DNA of 15,221 nucleotides from Bacteroidaceae bacterium. GTDB lineage: Bacteria > Bacteroidota > Bacteroidia > Bacteroidales > Bacteroidaceae. Below, in pieces: positions 8,245 to 15,221 of the stretch. How positions within the stretch are numbered: position 1 is the stretch's first letter; the number at the start of each line of letters is the position of its first letter. The stretch covers positions 1 to 15,221 of the forward strand of contig JAFNWA010000112.1 in NCBI GenBank assembly GCA_017383665.1, read 5' to 3'. The notes beneath the pieces were generated by a model. That model had not been told where the DNA came from. It saw only the letters and a list, made by a program, of their open reading frames with translations, and made no database searches. The position numbers were made by a program, and so were the translations under genes.

Positions 8245-9699
8245 TTATTGATTAAGAATTTCTTTTAAAACTTCCTTGTCATCAAAATGGTGTTTCACGC
8301 CTTGTACCTCCTGATAATTCTCGTGTCCCTTTCCGGCAACAACTATCACATCTCCTTTCTGCGCAAAGGCACAAGCTGTTCTGATAGCCTCTTTACGGTC
8401 AACGATGGCAATGGTCCTCTTCCTTTGTTCGCTGTCCAGACCTGCAAGCATGTCGTTTATTATCTCCTGTGGGTCTTCGTTGCGAGGGTTGTCCGAGGTC
8501 AGTATGACTCTTTGGCTGCCTTTTGCTGCTTCAACAGCCATTATAGGGCGTTTACCCTTGTCTCTGTTGCCCCCGGCACCAATTATAGTGATTATGTTGC
8601 CTTTTCCCCTCAGCACATCGTTTACTGTGCCCAATACATTCTTTATTGCATCGGGGGTGTGTGCATAATCGACAATTGCCGAGAAACCTTCGGGTGAGTG
8701 CAGTGTCTCAAAGCGTCCCGAAACCGGCTTCAAAGTGCTTAGTATGCGCAGAACCTCTTCGGGCTCCTTGCCTAGTTCAACAGCTGCACCGTAGATTGCA
8801 AGCAGGTTGCTTATGTTAAAACGGCCTGTGAGCAATGTCGCAAATTCGCGGTTGTTGAATTCAAGTAACATACCGTCCAGGTGTGTCTCCAACAGGCGCG
8901 CCCTGAAGTCGCAGAGAGTGCGTGTAGAGTAACTCCTTATATCGGCATGGCAATTCTGTACCATCACCGGCCCGTTCTTGTCATCGAGGTTTGTTATGGC
9001 AAAAGCATTGCGTGGAAGATTGTCAAAGAAGCTCTTCTTTGCCTTCAGGTAGTTCTCCATGTTTTCATGGAAGTCCATGTGGTCGCGAGTGAGGTTGGTG
9101 AAAATGCCACCTGCGAATTCAAGGCCACCAACGCGCTGCTGTGCGAGGGCATGAGAACTCACCTCCATGAAGGCATATTCACACCCGGCCTCAACCATTT
9201 GTGCCAACAGCCTGTTTAGCGATATGGCATCGGGTGTGGTGTGCGTTGATGGGTACGGAGTCCCGTCAATGTAGTTGCAAACGGTCGAGAGCAAACCACA
9301 ACGGTGTCCCATCTTGCGGAACAACTCATACAGTAGCGTTGCAATAGTGGTTTTGCCATTGGTACCTGTTACACCTACCAATTTTAGTTTTTGTGACGGG
9401 TTTCCATAGAATGATGTCGCCAGTTTTCCCACTACATCTTGTGCATTTGGGAATGTTATATATGCAACATTGGGCGACTGTTTCTCCGGAATCTTCTCAC
9501 ACACAATGGCAACCGCACCTTTCTCCTCTGCTGTTGAAATGTATTGGTGTCCGTCTGTTTGAGTTCCCCTGACAGCAATGAATACATCTCCATCCTTCAC
9601 AAGACGCGAGTCCATGTTTATACCACGGATGTCAACTTCCTCTTTTGGAAGTACCATCCTGATACATTGTGTCTCTCTTAACAATTCGCTTAATCTCAT
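8245..9699 (-). CDS. murE: UDP-MurNAc-tripeptide synthetase MurE (meso-DAP adding type)
   Basis: MurE is the cytoplasmic ligase that adds the third stem-peptide residue to UDP-MurNAc-L-Ala-D-Glu. I chose the ATG at 9699-9697 (MRLSELLRE), giving 484 residues, because the family normally begins with such a segment. The frame is open further upstream to 9804, but that would add 35 atypical residues and overlap ftsI by 68 bp. Motifs are DSR (30-32), the P-loop GTNGKTT (112-118), STHTTPD (151-157), EVSSHAL (179-185), the lysine expected to be carbamoylated at about Lys221, the YAHTPD motif (345-350), and DNPRNEDP (403-410). DNPR is the known signature for meso-diaminopimelate rather than lysine, so the wall is predicted to be DAP type. 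A 37-nt gap separates the start from ftsI, the largest in the cluster; no strong Shine-Dalgarno is visible. Confidence 0.97.
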   Translation of the reverse strand: MRLSELLRETQCIRMVLPKEEVDIRGINMDSRLVKDGDVFIAVRGTQTDGHQYISTAEEKGAVAIVCEKIPEKQSPNVAYITFPNAQDVVGKLATSFYGNPSQKLKLVGVTGTNGKTTIATLLYELFRKMGHRCGLLSTVCNYIDGTPYPSTHTTPDAISLNRLLAQMVEAGCEYAFMEVSSHALAQQRVGGLEFAGGIFTNLTRDHMDFHENMENYLKAKKSFFDNLPRNAFAITNLDDKNGPVMVQNCHADIRSYSTRTLCDFRARLLETHLDGMLLEFNNREFATLLTGRFNISNLLAIYGAAVELGKEPEEVLRILSTLKPVSGRFETLHSPEGFSAIVDYAHTPDAIKNVLGTVNDVLRGKGNIITIIGAGGNRDKGKRPIMAVEAAKGSQRVILTSDNPRNEDPQEIINDMLAGLDSEQRKRTIAIVDRKEAIRTACAFAQKGDVIVVAGKGHENYQEVQGVKHHFDDKEVLKEILNQ

Positions 9700-9736
9700 T
9701 GTCTGTATATGTTCTTTTATCGTTTTTTTAAAGTTG

Positions 9737-12025
9737 TTACTCCAGTTCCAATATAATGGTGTCCCCCTTCTTCCTCTGTTTCTTAACGGTACCGAAGCCT
9801 TCAATCTTTACCTTGAAATTGTGCTTTTGCAATAGGTATATTGCCTCTTTTGCTCCCATTTTGGTAACATCCGGAACTTTTCCAAGTTCCTTTGCCGTGG
9901 CCTTGTATTTGCCGTTTTTGCCGAATGTTATCTCTCCCCACTCTTTGCCTTTCTCAACCTTTGGGATAGAGTCTATTGCCCCAATGCTATTCAGCAGATA
10001 ATATGCTTCACCAATGTTTCCTTTCTTTATGGCCGGGGTTATATGAACCTCCTTTTCTCCGCTCTTCTTAACCGGAATAGCAAGTTTGTCGGTCATAATC
10101 TTCTCGGCAATCTCCTTGAATACCAATGCTGAAGTACTGCCACCACCATAGCTGCTGCTGTCCTTTTCTTTCTGTGGTCGCGGGTCGGTTTCATAGTCAT
10201 ACATTATCTGCACAATGAGAGTGTATTCGGGTGCATCGGCAGGGAAGAAACCGCAAAAGCTCAGCAATTTATCCTTGTCTCCGTTGGGGTGCTTCTTGCT
10301 TGCATACTGCTTTGCGGTTCCGGTCTTTCCCGCAATTCTCATCAATTCGGAGTGCGCATTTTTGCCGGTACCGTCGCGTTTGCCGTATCTCCAATCCTTT
10401 TTGTCCGCAATAATGCTCTTGCCATTGACAACCGAGTCAAGCATTGCAGTTACAGCCTGTGCAACATCTTTGGAGAAGAGTTGTTCGTTAATGACTTTTG
10501 TGGGGAACTTCTCTATTACTTTTCCGTTGTTCAATATTGCCTTAACCAGTCGTGGTTGCATCTGTCTTCCACCGTTTGCAATGGTGTTGTAGAACGAAAC
10601 CATGTTTATGGCAGTCATCTCCACAGCCAATCCCATTGCCATTGAGTTTAAAGTATATCCATCCCAACCGCCCTCCTGTCCTCTTGTATCCGGTGTCTTG
10701 ATATATGGGGTAACCTCATCATCCACAAGGTTGTAATTGTCTGTCAATCCGAATCTCTTCAGTGTGTTTGTGTACTGTTCAGGGTTGTTCAGATATGCGT
10801 TCCTTACAAATTGTACAAGGCTGATGTTTGAAGAGTACATCATGGCATCGCTCATGCTGTATTTTCCGGTTCCGTTGTTGCGGTACATCTCATCGTGTAC
10901 TCTGTGTCCTTTGAAATTGTGTACTCTCTCAGGGAATGCGGTCACCGAGTCCTGCGTCGTGAGCTTTCCGTCCGCAAGTATGGCTGTAAGCGCTACAGTC
11001 TTGAAAATGGAACCGGGTTCATTGCGTTCGCATAGAGCCTGGTTTTTCTGCACATATACGCTGTCTTTGGTGCCAAAACGAATGGTTTTATTGCCTATAC
11101 TGTCTGTGTATTCCCCCTTCTCATTGCGTGCGAGATTAACGATAGCCTTGATGTCGCCGCTTTTTGTCTCCATCAATATTGCCCATCCAGCTGCAAGTCT
11201 CTTCTCCTTAAGCTCACGCTCCAGGGCTGTATGGCATATATCCATCATTTGGGCATTAAGCGTGGTCTGCACATCATATCCGTCTTTTGGTTGCTTCTCC
11301 TCGTGTGTGGTAATCCACTTGCCACCCACTTTTGCCCTTGTTCCAATACCGGCTTCACCTTTGAGATAGCTATTGTATTTTTTCTCAAGTCCGCTTACCT
11401 CCTCTATATTTCTACCGTTTTTTTCAGTGTTTCTGGAGACACCAAATACATTATTACCAGTGTTTCCAATGAAGTTCTCCCGGCTTTTGACCTCTTTGGT
11501 GTAGCAACCGCTGTACTTTTTGCCAAGGTTTATTATTGGGAGTTCCTGTATTTTCTTGTATTGTTGGTATGTGATACTACCTTTGTAGGGCTGATATCCA
11601 CCTTTTAGTTCCTTCCGGGCATCCAGGAAGCGCTCTTTTAGTAATTTGACAGAGGTCCCCGGCAAAATGGCGTTCATGCCAACACAGAGTTCATGCAGAT
11701 GTTTTTCCCATATTGAATCTCTTTCTGCATTGACCGTTTCCTCATCTTTTTTGTTTCTTGGATTGTAGTATTTGAAGTCGAACAGCAACCTGTATTTCGG
11801 CAAGGTGCTGACGATTAGTTCCCCGTTGTCGTCCAAGAGATTTCCTCGGCGCGCCTCTATTGGCTCGTCCCGTCTGATGTTCTCCTCTTTTATCTTGTTC
11901 CAGTCGTCACGCTCAAAGAACATTATAATGGCAGCTTTGCCCACGATTATAATGCCTGCTAAGGTGAATGCAAAAATCACCAGCAGGTTGAATCGTAGAA
12001 CAACATTTGGACGGAACTTGAACAT
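9737..12025 (-). CDS. ftsI: Septal transpeptidase FtsI (class B PBP) with C-terminal PASTA domain
   Basis: FtsI is the class B penicillin-binding protein that crosslinks septal peptidoglycan, partnering FtsW. The 762-residue product begins with a short cytoplasmic segment and one membrane helix (about 12-36). A PBP dimerisation domain (about 55-245) follows, with ARRGNLLDDNGELI near its start. The transpeptidase domain contains the catalytic SIFK (Ser339-Lys342, within EPGSIFK), SSN (398-400) and KTGT (567-570), all intact. A single recognisable PASTA domain ends the protein (about 716-762: GKVPDVTKMGAKEAIYLL onward). Residues about 660-712 may be a degenerate PASTA-like unit. The length exceeds proteobacterial FtsI (about 590) because of the tail, which fits Bacteroidota. 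The start ATG follows the ftsL-like stop after one base (TAA-T-ATG). Confidence 0.97.
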   Translation of the reverse strand: MFKFRPNVVLRFNLLVIFAFTLAGIIIVGKAAIIMFFERDDWNKIKEENIRRDEPIEARRGNLLDDNGELIVSTLPKYRLLFDFKYYNPRNKKDEETVNAERDSIWEKHLHELCVGMNAILPGTSVKLLKERFLDARKELKGGYQPYKGSITYQQYKKIQELPIINLGKKYSGCYTKEVKSRENFIGNTGNNVFGVSRNTEKNGRNIEEVSGLEKKYNSYLKGEAGIGTRAKVGGKWITTHEEKQPKDGYDVQTTLNAQMMDICHTALERELKEKRLAAGWAILMETKSGDIKAIVNLARNEKGEYTDSIGNKTIRFGTKDSVYVQKNQALCERNEPGSIFKTVALTAILADGKLTTQDSVTAFPERVHNFKGHRVHDEMYRNNGTGKYSMSDAMMYSSNISLVQFVRNAYLNNPEQYTNTLKRFGLTDNYNLVDDEVTPYIKTPDTRGQEGGWDGYTLNSMAMGLAVEMTAINMVSFYNTIANGGRQMQPRLVKAILNNGKVIEKFPTKVINEQLFSKDVAQAVTAMLDSVVNGKSIIADKKDWRYGKRDGTGKNAHSELMRIAGKTGTAKQYASKKHPNGDKDKLLSFCGFFPADAPEYTLIVQIMYDYETDPRPQKEKDSSSYGGGSTSALVFKEIAEKIMTDKLAIPVKKSGEKEVHITPAIKKGNIGEAYYLLNSIGAIDSIPKVEKGKEWGEITFGKNGKYKATAKELGKVPDVTKMGAKEAIYLLQKHNFKVKIEGFGTVKKQRKKGDTIILELE

Positions 12026-12026
12026 A

Positions 12027-12380
12027 TTATTGTTTATCTTTATATATAATATAAGGTGTTGATAGTGGCTGGACTTCTATATTATTTTCTTTTAGTTTGT
12101 CTTCTATTGCCGAATTTCGGCGTTCGCGGGCAAATTCACTTTTTACTACCAACAGGTTATTTCTTATTTCGTTTCTTCTCTTTGTGAGTTTGTCTATCCG
12201 TACAAGCTCCTTTTCATGTTGGTAGCGGTTACTTACATAAAAGAAACAATATACGACAATCAAACCTAAGAGCATGGCGTTTTTTGTGAGAATATTACTT
12301 GTAAAGAGTCGTCCACCCAGCAAAAAGGAGAATATGCCCTCCTTTCGCTTCTTCTCTGCCTTTCTTTTCTTTTCGCTCAT
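12027..12380 (-). CDS. ftsL: FtsL-like cell division protein (small bitopic membrane protein)
   Basis: This 117-residue protein sits between rsmH and ftsI, the position of FtsL in dcw clusters. It has a strongly basic cytoplasmic N-terminus (MSEKKRKAEKKRKEG), one membrane helix (about 34-50, ending in CFFYVSN) and an extracytoplasmic segment rich in charged residues (about 53-98) with coiled-coil character, then a short tail with PLSTPY. FtsL normally pairs through its coiled coil with a DivIC/FtsB partner and, with FtsQ, activates FtsW/FtsI. FtsL sequences diverge too far for recognition by motif, so the name rests on architecture and position; Bacteroidota have their own FtsL-like family. 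The start is 5 nt after the rsmH stop. A purine run in the rsmH end (AAAAAAATAAGAAG) precedes the ATG but is not a convincing Shine-Dalgarno. Confidence 0.85.
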   Translation of the reverse strand: MSEKKRKAEKKRKEGIFSFLLGGRLFTSNILTKNAMLLGLIVVYCFFYVSNRYQHEKELVRIDKLTKRRNEIRNNLLVVKSEFARERRNSAIEDKLKENNIEVQPLSTPYIIYKDKQ

Positions 12381-12385
12381 GCTTC

Positions 12386-13291
12386 TTATTTTTTTATCGC
12401 TATTCGTAATTTTGCACTGCGCGAACGCGGATTGCGCTCCATCTCTTCGTCTGTGGGGGCTACAACCTTCTTCATGTCGAATGGCGATGTTGTGTTGCCA
12501 TAGAAGTCCTTTTCAATCTTTCCTTCAAAGTTACCGCTCTTCATGAAGTTCTTTACAATGCGATCTTCGATAGAATGGTATGTTATAACAACCATTCTGC
12601 CACCGGGCTTCAACAAATCTTTTGCTCCTATGAGCATCTCCTGCAGAGCCTCAACCTCCTTGTTTATCTCAATGCGCAGAGCCTGGAAGACCTTTGCCAT
12701 CTCCTTCTTTTCGCGTTGTGGCGGACAGAATGGTTTGGCTATCTCTATTAGCTCGTTTACGCGCTGGATGGGTTTGATAGCTCTTGTTTTTACAATTTTT
12801 GCAGCCAATTTGCGTGCGCAGTTGAGTTCTCCATAGAACTTGAAAATCCTTGTGAGTTCCTCTTCTGTGGCGCGGTTCAGCAGGTCGGCCGCAGTCTCGC
12901 CACCGCGCTTGTTCATTCGCATGTCAAGGTCTGCGTCAAAACGGAACGAGAAACCTCGTGTCTCATCATCGAAGTGGTGCCCCGACACTCCAAGGTCGGC
13001 AAGTATCGCATCAACCTTTGTGGCATTGTGGTAGCGCATGAAATTGTAGATAAACCTGAAGTTGCCACGCACAAAGGTAAAGCGTTTGTCATTTGGAGCA
13101 TTCTTTTCGGCATCCTCATCCTGGTCAAAGCTGTACAAGTGTCCTTTTGCCCCCAAATGTGACAAAATCTCTCGCGAATGTCCACCTCCGCCAAATGTCA
13201 CATCAATGCATGTACTGTTTGCGGTAATTTCCATTCCGTTCACGCTCTCTTTGAGCAGTACCGGGGTGTGATAAACTTCGGGGTTATTCAT
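12386..13291 (-). CDS. rsmH: 16S rRNA (cytosine(1402)-N(4))-methyltransferase RsmH (MraW)
   Basis: RsmH uses S-adenosylmethionine to methylate N4 of C1402 in the ribosomal P site of 16S rRNA, which affects decoding fidelity. The 301 residues show every family signature in order: YHTPVLLKESV (7-17), the SAM-binding DVTFGGGGHS (30-39), FDQDEDA (55-61), LADLGVSGHHFDD (98-110), DADLDMRMN (119-127), the helical insert with AKVFQALRIEIN (199-210), and VVITYHSIEDRIVKNFM (234-250). The C-terminal RSRSAKLR (289-296) ends the conserved core. The ATG (13291-13289) lies inside the end of mraZ with an 8-nt overlap (ATGAATAA), so its translation is probably linked to mraZ. No anomalies were seen. Confidence 0.98.
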   Translation of the reverse strand: MNNPEVYHTPVLLKESVNGMEITANSTCIDVTFGGGGHSREILSHLGAKGHLYSFDQDEDAEKNAPNDKRFTFVRGNFRFIYNFMRYHNATKVDAILADLGVSGHHFDDETRGFSFRFDADLDMRMNKRGGETAADLLNRATEEELTRIFKFYGELNCARKLAAKIVKTRAIKPIQRVNELIEIAKPFCPPQREKKEMAKVFQALRIEINKEVEALQEMLIGAKDLLKPGGRMVVITYHSIEDRIVKNFMKSGNFEGKIEKDFYGNTTSPFDMKKVVAPTDEEMERNPRSRSAKLRIAIKK

Positions 13292-13748
13292 TGTTATCTC
13301 CTTTCTCTGCTGTCATGATTCTTTCAAGTTCGCGTCCGAAATCGTCTGGGTTCATAAATGGCTTGTCCAATTTCTCCTTTGCCCAAATTTCAATGGTGTC
13401 GTCCATGCCAATGAAACGCACCTCCTGCTTAATATCTGCCATAGTCATGTATCTCTTTGGCAGCAGGATGCGTCCATTGCTATCGAGGCTCAGCTCCTCA
13501 ACATCGGCAACGAACTGACGGAATATCATCTGGTGGGCTGCATTCCAGCGGTCGAGCCTGCTACGCAGCAGGTCAAGCTGCTCGTTCCAACTCTTCTCGG
13601 GGTAGAGCACAAGGCAATCCTGATAGACATCTTTGCGCAACATAACTTTCTCACATCCTGCTTCTTGCAGAATGTGGCGAAAGCATGCAGGCAAGAAAAC
13701 TCGTCCCTTGCTGTCGCTTTTTGCCTCTATGTTACCAATGAAACGCAT
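13284..13748 (-). CDS. mraZ: Transcriptional regulator MraZ
   Basis: MraZ is a small AbrB-fold DNA-binding protein that forms ring-shaped oligomers. In E. coli it represses its own dcw promoter by binding TGGGN repeats spaced 10 bp apart. The 154-residue protein has the two tandem SpoVT/AbrB-like halves expected, each with its DxxxGR signature: DSKGRVFLPACFR (12-24) and DSNGRILLPKRY (89-100). It starts with the typical MRFIGNIEAK. The C-terminal tail extends a little past the fold and its last codons overlap the start of rsmH. As first gene of the cluster it is preceded by a candidate promoter and a repeat array matching the MraZ box, which supports autoregulation here (inference). RBS: only a weak GGGTAAAGT before the ATG. 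Confidence 0.97.
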   Translation of the reverse strand: MRFIGNIEAKSDSKGRVFLPACFRHILQEAGCEKVMLRKDVYQDCLVLYPEKSWNEQLDLLRSRLDRWNAAHQMIFRQFVADVEELSLDSNGRILLPKRYMTMADIKQEVRFIGMDDTIEIWAKEKLDKPFMNPDDFGRELERIMTAEKGDNNE

Positions 13749-13777
13749 ACTTTACCCGGAATGTATAATATTCGTTC

Positions 13778-13809
13778 CAAAATTACACAATTCCCCACAA
13801 TTCCCCACA
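13778..13809 (-). promoter_or_regulatory. Putative dcw/mraZ promoter (Bacteroidota sigma type)
   Basis: Reading the minus strand, TAATTTTG at 13785-13778 is a perfect match to the Bacteroidota -7 consensus TAnnTTTG. Twenty bases upstream, TGTG (13809-13806) sits where the -33 TTTG element is expected, one mismatch from consensus. Transcription would start roughly 5-10 nt after the -7 element, giving a short leader of about 20-30 nt before the mraZ ATG at 13748. An A/T-rich block (13811-13835) lies just upstream. No comparable element was noticed at the other gene junctions, so this may be the main promoter for the cluster. The call is from consensus matching by eye only. Confidence 0.6.
13783..13809 (-). 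promoter_or_regulatory. Putative MraZ operator: 10-bp-periodic TGGGG repeats
   Basis: On the minus strand two identical decamers TGTGGGGAAT (13809-13800 and 13799-13790) stand head to tail. A third, degenerate unit TGTGTAATTT (13789-13780) follows. The cores are TGGGG at 13807-13803 and 13797-13793, then TGTAA at 13787-13783, each separated by exactly 5 nt. This is the TGGGN-N5-TGGGN layout established for E. coli MraZ. The array covers the region between and over the -33 and -7 elements, so a bound MraZ ring would block RNA polymerase. The repeats are seen directly; binding by the adjacent MraZ is inferred. Confidence 0.7.
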
Positions 13810-13928
13810 TTTTTTAAGAGAAAAATAAAATAAAGTTTTCAACAGGTCGCTTGTCTGTTAATCAAAATCCTATTGAATTGAAAATAAACATCTTGTTATA
13901 CTGCTTTCCAGTGGCGGTATGGACAGAT

Positions 13929-13962
13929 AAAAAGCCGTAATCACTTTCGCAATTACGGCTTT
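13929..13962 (-). terminator. Intrinsic terminator of nhaA
   Basis: AAAGCCGTAAT (13931-13941) and ATTACGGCTTT (13952-13962) form an 11-bp perfect inverted repeat with a 10-nt loop. Read on the minus strand the hairpin begins 22 nt after the nhaA stop, and its second arm runs into TTTTT (13933-13929) followed by ATCTG. On the plus strand no T-run follows, so it acts in the nhaA direction. It separates nhaA from the dcw cluster and implies that mraZ needs its own promoter. Confidence 0.85.
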
Positions 13963-13984
13963 GGAGCAGATGTTTTTATTGATA

Positions 13985-15221
13985 TTATTTCTGTGCTTCA
14001 ACCCTCTTGGGAAGGTTGTGGTTGAGTAGCAGGCAACCAATGATTGCCGAGATGACCGATCCACACAGAATGCCGAGTTTTGCATTGTTCAGCATTTGGG
14101 CTCCACTTTCACATGTGGCATCATATGAAAGACCTGCTATGAAGATTGAGACTGTGAGACCGATTCCGCAGAGCATGCACACCGATGTGAATGATTTCCA
14201 GCTTGCTCCCTGTGGCAATTGTACAATGCCCAATTTGATGGCAATCCATGAGAAGATGAAGACTCCTACGAATTTGCCAACTACAAGACCAACCATGACA
14301 GACAGTGCTACACCGCTAAACAGGTCACTCAGTTCCATGCCCGAGAAGTCGATGCCAACATTGGCAAGGGCAAAGAGTGGAATAATGAAGTAACCGATTA
14401 TATTGTGCAGGCTGTCCTCGAGTTCCTGTAGCGGACTGATGAGCTTGTCGGCGGCCGATTCAATACTTTTCAGTTTGTGAATTTCTTCATTTGTGAGAAT
14501 GGCTGTGTTGTGCTTGCCTACAGTGTGTACCTCGTCAAAGCAACCGATATTCTCCTTTATTCGCTCAATGTATCGTGTCGCTCCCTTGCGCAGTGAACCC
14601 GGAACGCAGAAGGCTGTAATAACTCCGGCAATGGTAGAGTGTATGCCCGAATTCAGCATAAAATACCAGAGCACAAGACCTGTTACCAGGTAGAAGTTCT
14701 TTGACATTATCTTCCTGTTGTTGCCAATCATCAGAATAGCAATACATGCACCGGCAAGCAACAGATAGTCAACATTTATTGTAGAAGAGTAGAACAGAGC
14801 GATGACAATGATACCCCCAAGGTCGTCGGCTACGGCAAGTGCTGCAAGGAATATTTTCAGGCCAATTGGCACCCTTTTGTCAAAAATGGATAGCACACCA
14901 AGAGAGAAGGCAATGTCTGTAGCCATTGGAATGGCGACACCTCGTGTCATCTCTGGGTTGTTGGGGCATGTCAGCCAAAAGAACAGTACCGGGATGATCA
15001 TACCACCGCAGGCTCCAATAATCGGTAGCATCGCCTTCTTGCGAGAAGAGAGTTCGCCAACGAGTATCTCTCTTTTTATTTCAAGACCTACAGACAAAAA
15101 GAAAATGGCCATCAAAAAGTCATTGATTACATCTGCAAGCGCCATTGGATGACCGTTATGGCTGAACAGATTGAATTCACCAATTGAAAGGCTCACCTCT
15201 CTATTCCAGAAACTGAAAAAC
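13985..15221 (-). CDS. nhaA: Na+/H+ antiporter NhaA, 5' end outside window
   Basis: NhaA exchanges internal Na+ for external H+ across the inner membrane, for salt and alkaline-pH homeostasis. 411 codons are visible. A GTG at 15196 could serve as a start, but the frame stays open to the edge and the eight upstream residues (FFSFWNRE) read like normal NhaA sequence, so the true start lies beyond the window, perhaps 30-45 codons away. Family motifs present are ALADVINDFLMAIFFLSVGLEIKRE (near the visible N-terminus), AIPMATDIAFSLGVL with the Asp matching E. coli Asp133, AVADDLGGI with the Asp163/Asp164 pair, and VGKFVGV with the functional lysine of helix 10. A hydrophilic stretch before the NIIGYFIIPLFALANVGIDF helix makes it longer than E. 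coli NhaA (388); I recall this as common in Bacteroidota. It is separated from the dcw cluster by its own terminator and has no obvious link to it in function. Confidence 0.95.
   Translation of the reverse strand, partial: FFSFWNREVSLSIGEFNLFSHNGHPMALADVINDFLMAIFFLSVGLEIKREILVGELSSRKKAMLPIIGACGGMIIPVLFFWLTCPNNPEMTRGVAIPMATDIAFSLGVLSIFDKRVPIGLKIFLAALAVADDLGGIIVIALFYSSTINVDYLLLAGACIAILMIGNNRKIMSKNFYLVTGLVLWYFMLNSGIHSTIAGVITAFCVPGSLRKGATRYIERIKENIGCFDEVHTVGKHNTAILTNEEIHKLKSIESAADKLISPLQELEDSLHNIIGYFIIPLFALANVGIDFSGMELSDLFSGVALSVMVGLVVGKFVGVFIFSWIAIKLGIVQLPQGASWKSFTSVCMLCGIGLTVSIFIAGLSYDATCESGAQMLNNAKLGILCGSVISAIIGCLLLNHNLPKRVEAQK

Noticed and set aside
9700..9804. Longer murE start at 9804 (35 extra residues)
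   Set aside because: It would overlap the ftsI C-terminus, which has a well-formed PASTA domain. The extra residues do not resemble MurE, and the ATG at 9699 begins a typical N-terminus.
10737..11369. 210-codon plus-strand frame opposite ftsI
   Set aside because: The ftsI frame has all catalytic motifs; the antisense product has no family features.
13763..13770. TGTATAAT-like -10 box on the plus strand in the mraZ upstream region
   Set aside because: No gene lies downstream on the plus strand, and Bacteroidota primary sigma does not use the E. coli -10 consensus.
13841..13859. Short dyad AACAG / CTGTT upstream of the mraZ promoter
   Set aside because: It has only 5-bp arms with a 9-nt spacer; this is easily due to chance and no T-run or known operator pattern goes with it.
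15194..15196. GTG at 15196 as the nhaA start
   Set aside because: The frame continues upstream to the window edge with NhaA-like residues, and this start would remove the conserved first helix.

Overview
The window is a stretch of Bacteroidota chromosome, most likely order Bacteroidales (Bacteroides/Prevotella-like). Three things support this. The predicted proteins resemble Bacteroidales versions from memory: FtsA with 'AIELSSSK' in place of the usual DIGT motif, a long MraY with an extracytoplasmic insert, and FtsI with a C-terminal PASTA domain. Recognisable Shine-Dalgarno sequences are nearly absent at the starts. The mraZ promoter fits the Bacteroidota primary-sigma pattern TAnnTTTG. Every real gene is on the minus strand, so the biological order runs from high to low coordinates.

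Layout in transcription order: (i) the 3' part of nhaA (Na+/H+ antiporter; its start lies beyond the right edge), closed by an intrinsic terminator at 13929-13962; (ii) a 236-bp intergenic region with that terminator, an A/T-rich stretch, and the mraZ promoter overlapped by 10-bp-periodic TGGGG repeats that look like a MraZ operator; (iii) the division and cell wall (dcw) cluster: mraZ, rsmH, ftsL-like, ftsI, murE, mraY, murD, ftsW, murG, murC, ftsQ and the first 353 codons of ftsA, which runs off the left edge. ftsZ would be expected next but is not visible.

The eleven dcw junctions are extremely tight (8-nt overlap to 37-nt gap; several are TAATG, ATGA or TAA-ATG), so this looks like one translationally coupled transcript. 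MurC, MurD and MurE add the first three peptide residues to UDP-MurNAc. MraY and MurG load the precursor on the lipid carrier (lipid I, then lipid II). FtsW and FtsI polymerise and crosslink it at the septum. FtsL and FtsQ form the membrane scaffold, and FtsA links it to FtsZ inside the cell. RsmH is the 16S rRNA m4C1402 methyltransferase and MraZ the probable cluster regulator. murF, murB and ddl are not in the window.

I found no undescribed system here; it is a well-ordered core locus. The points worth checking are the MraZ-box/promoter overlap, an Asp-to-Asn change in the FtsA nucleotide-binding motif, an apparent loop expansion in FtsW and the degenerate region before the FtsI PASTA domain. 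Comparisons with relatives are from memory, not from a search.
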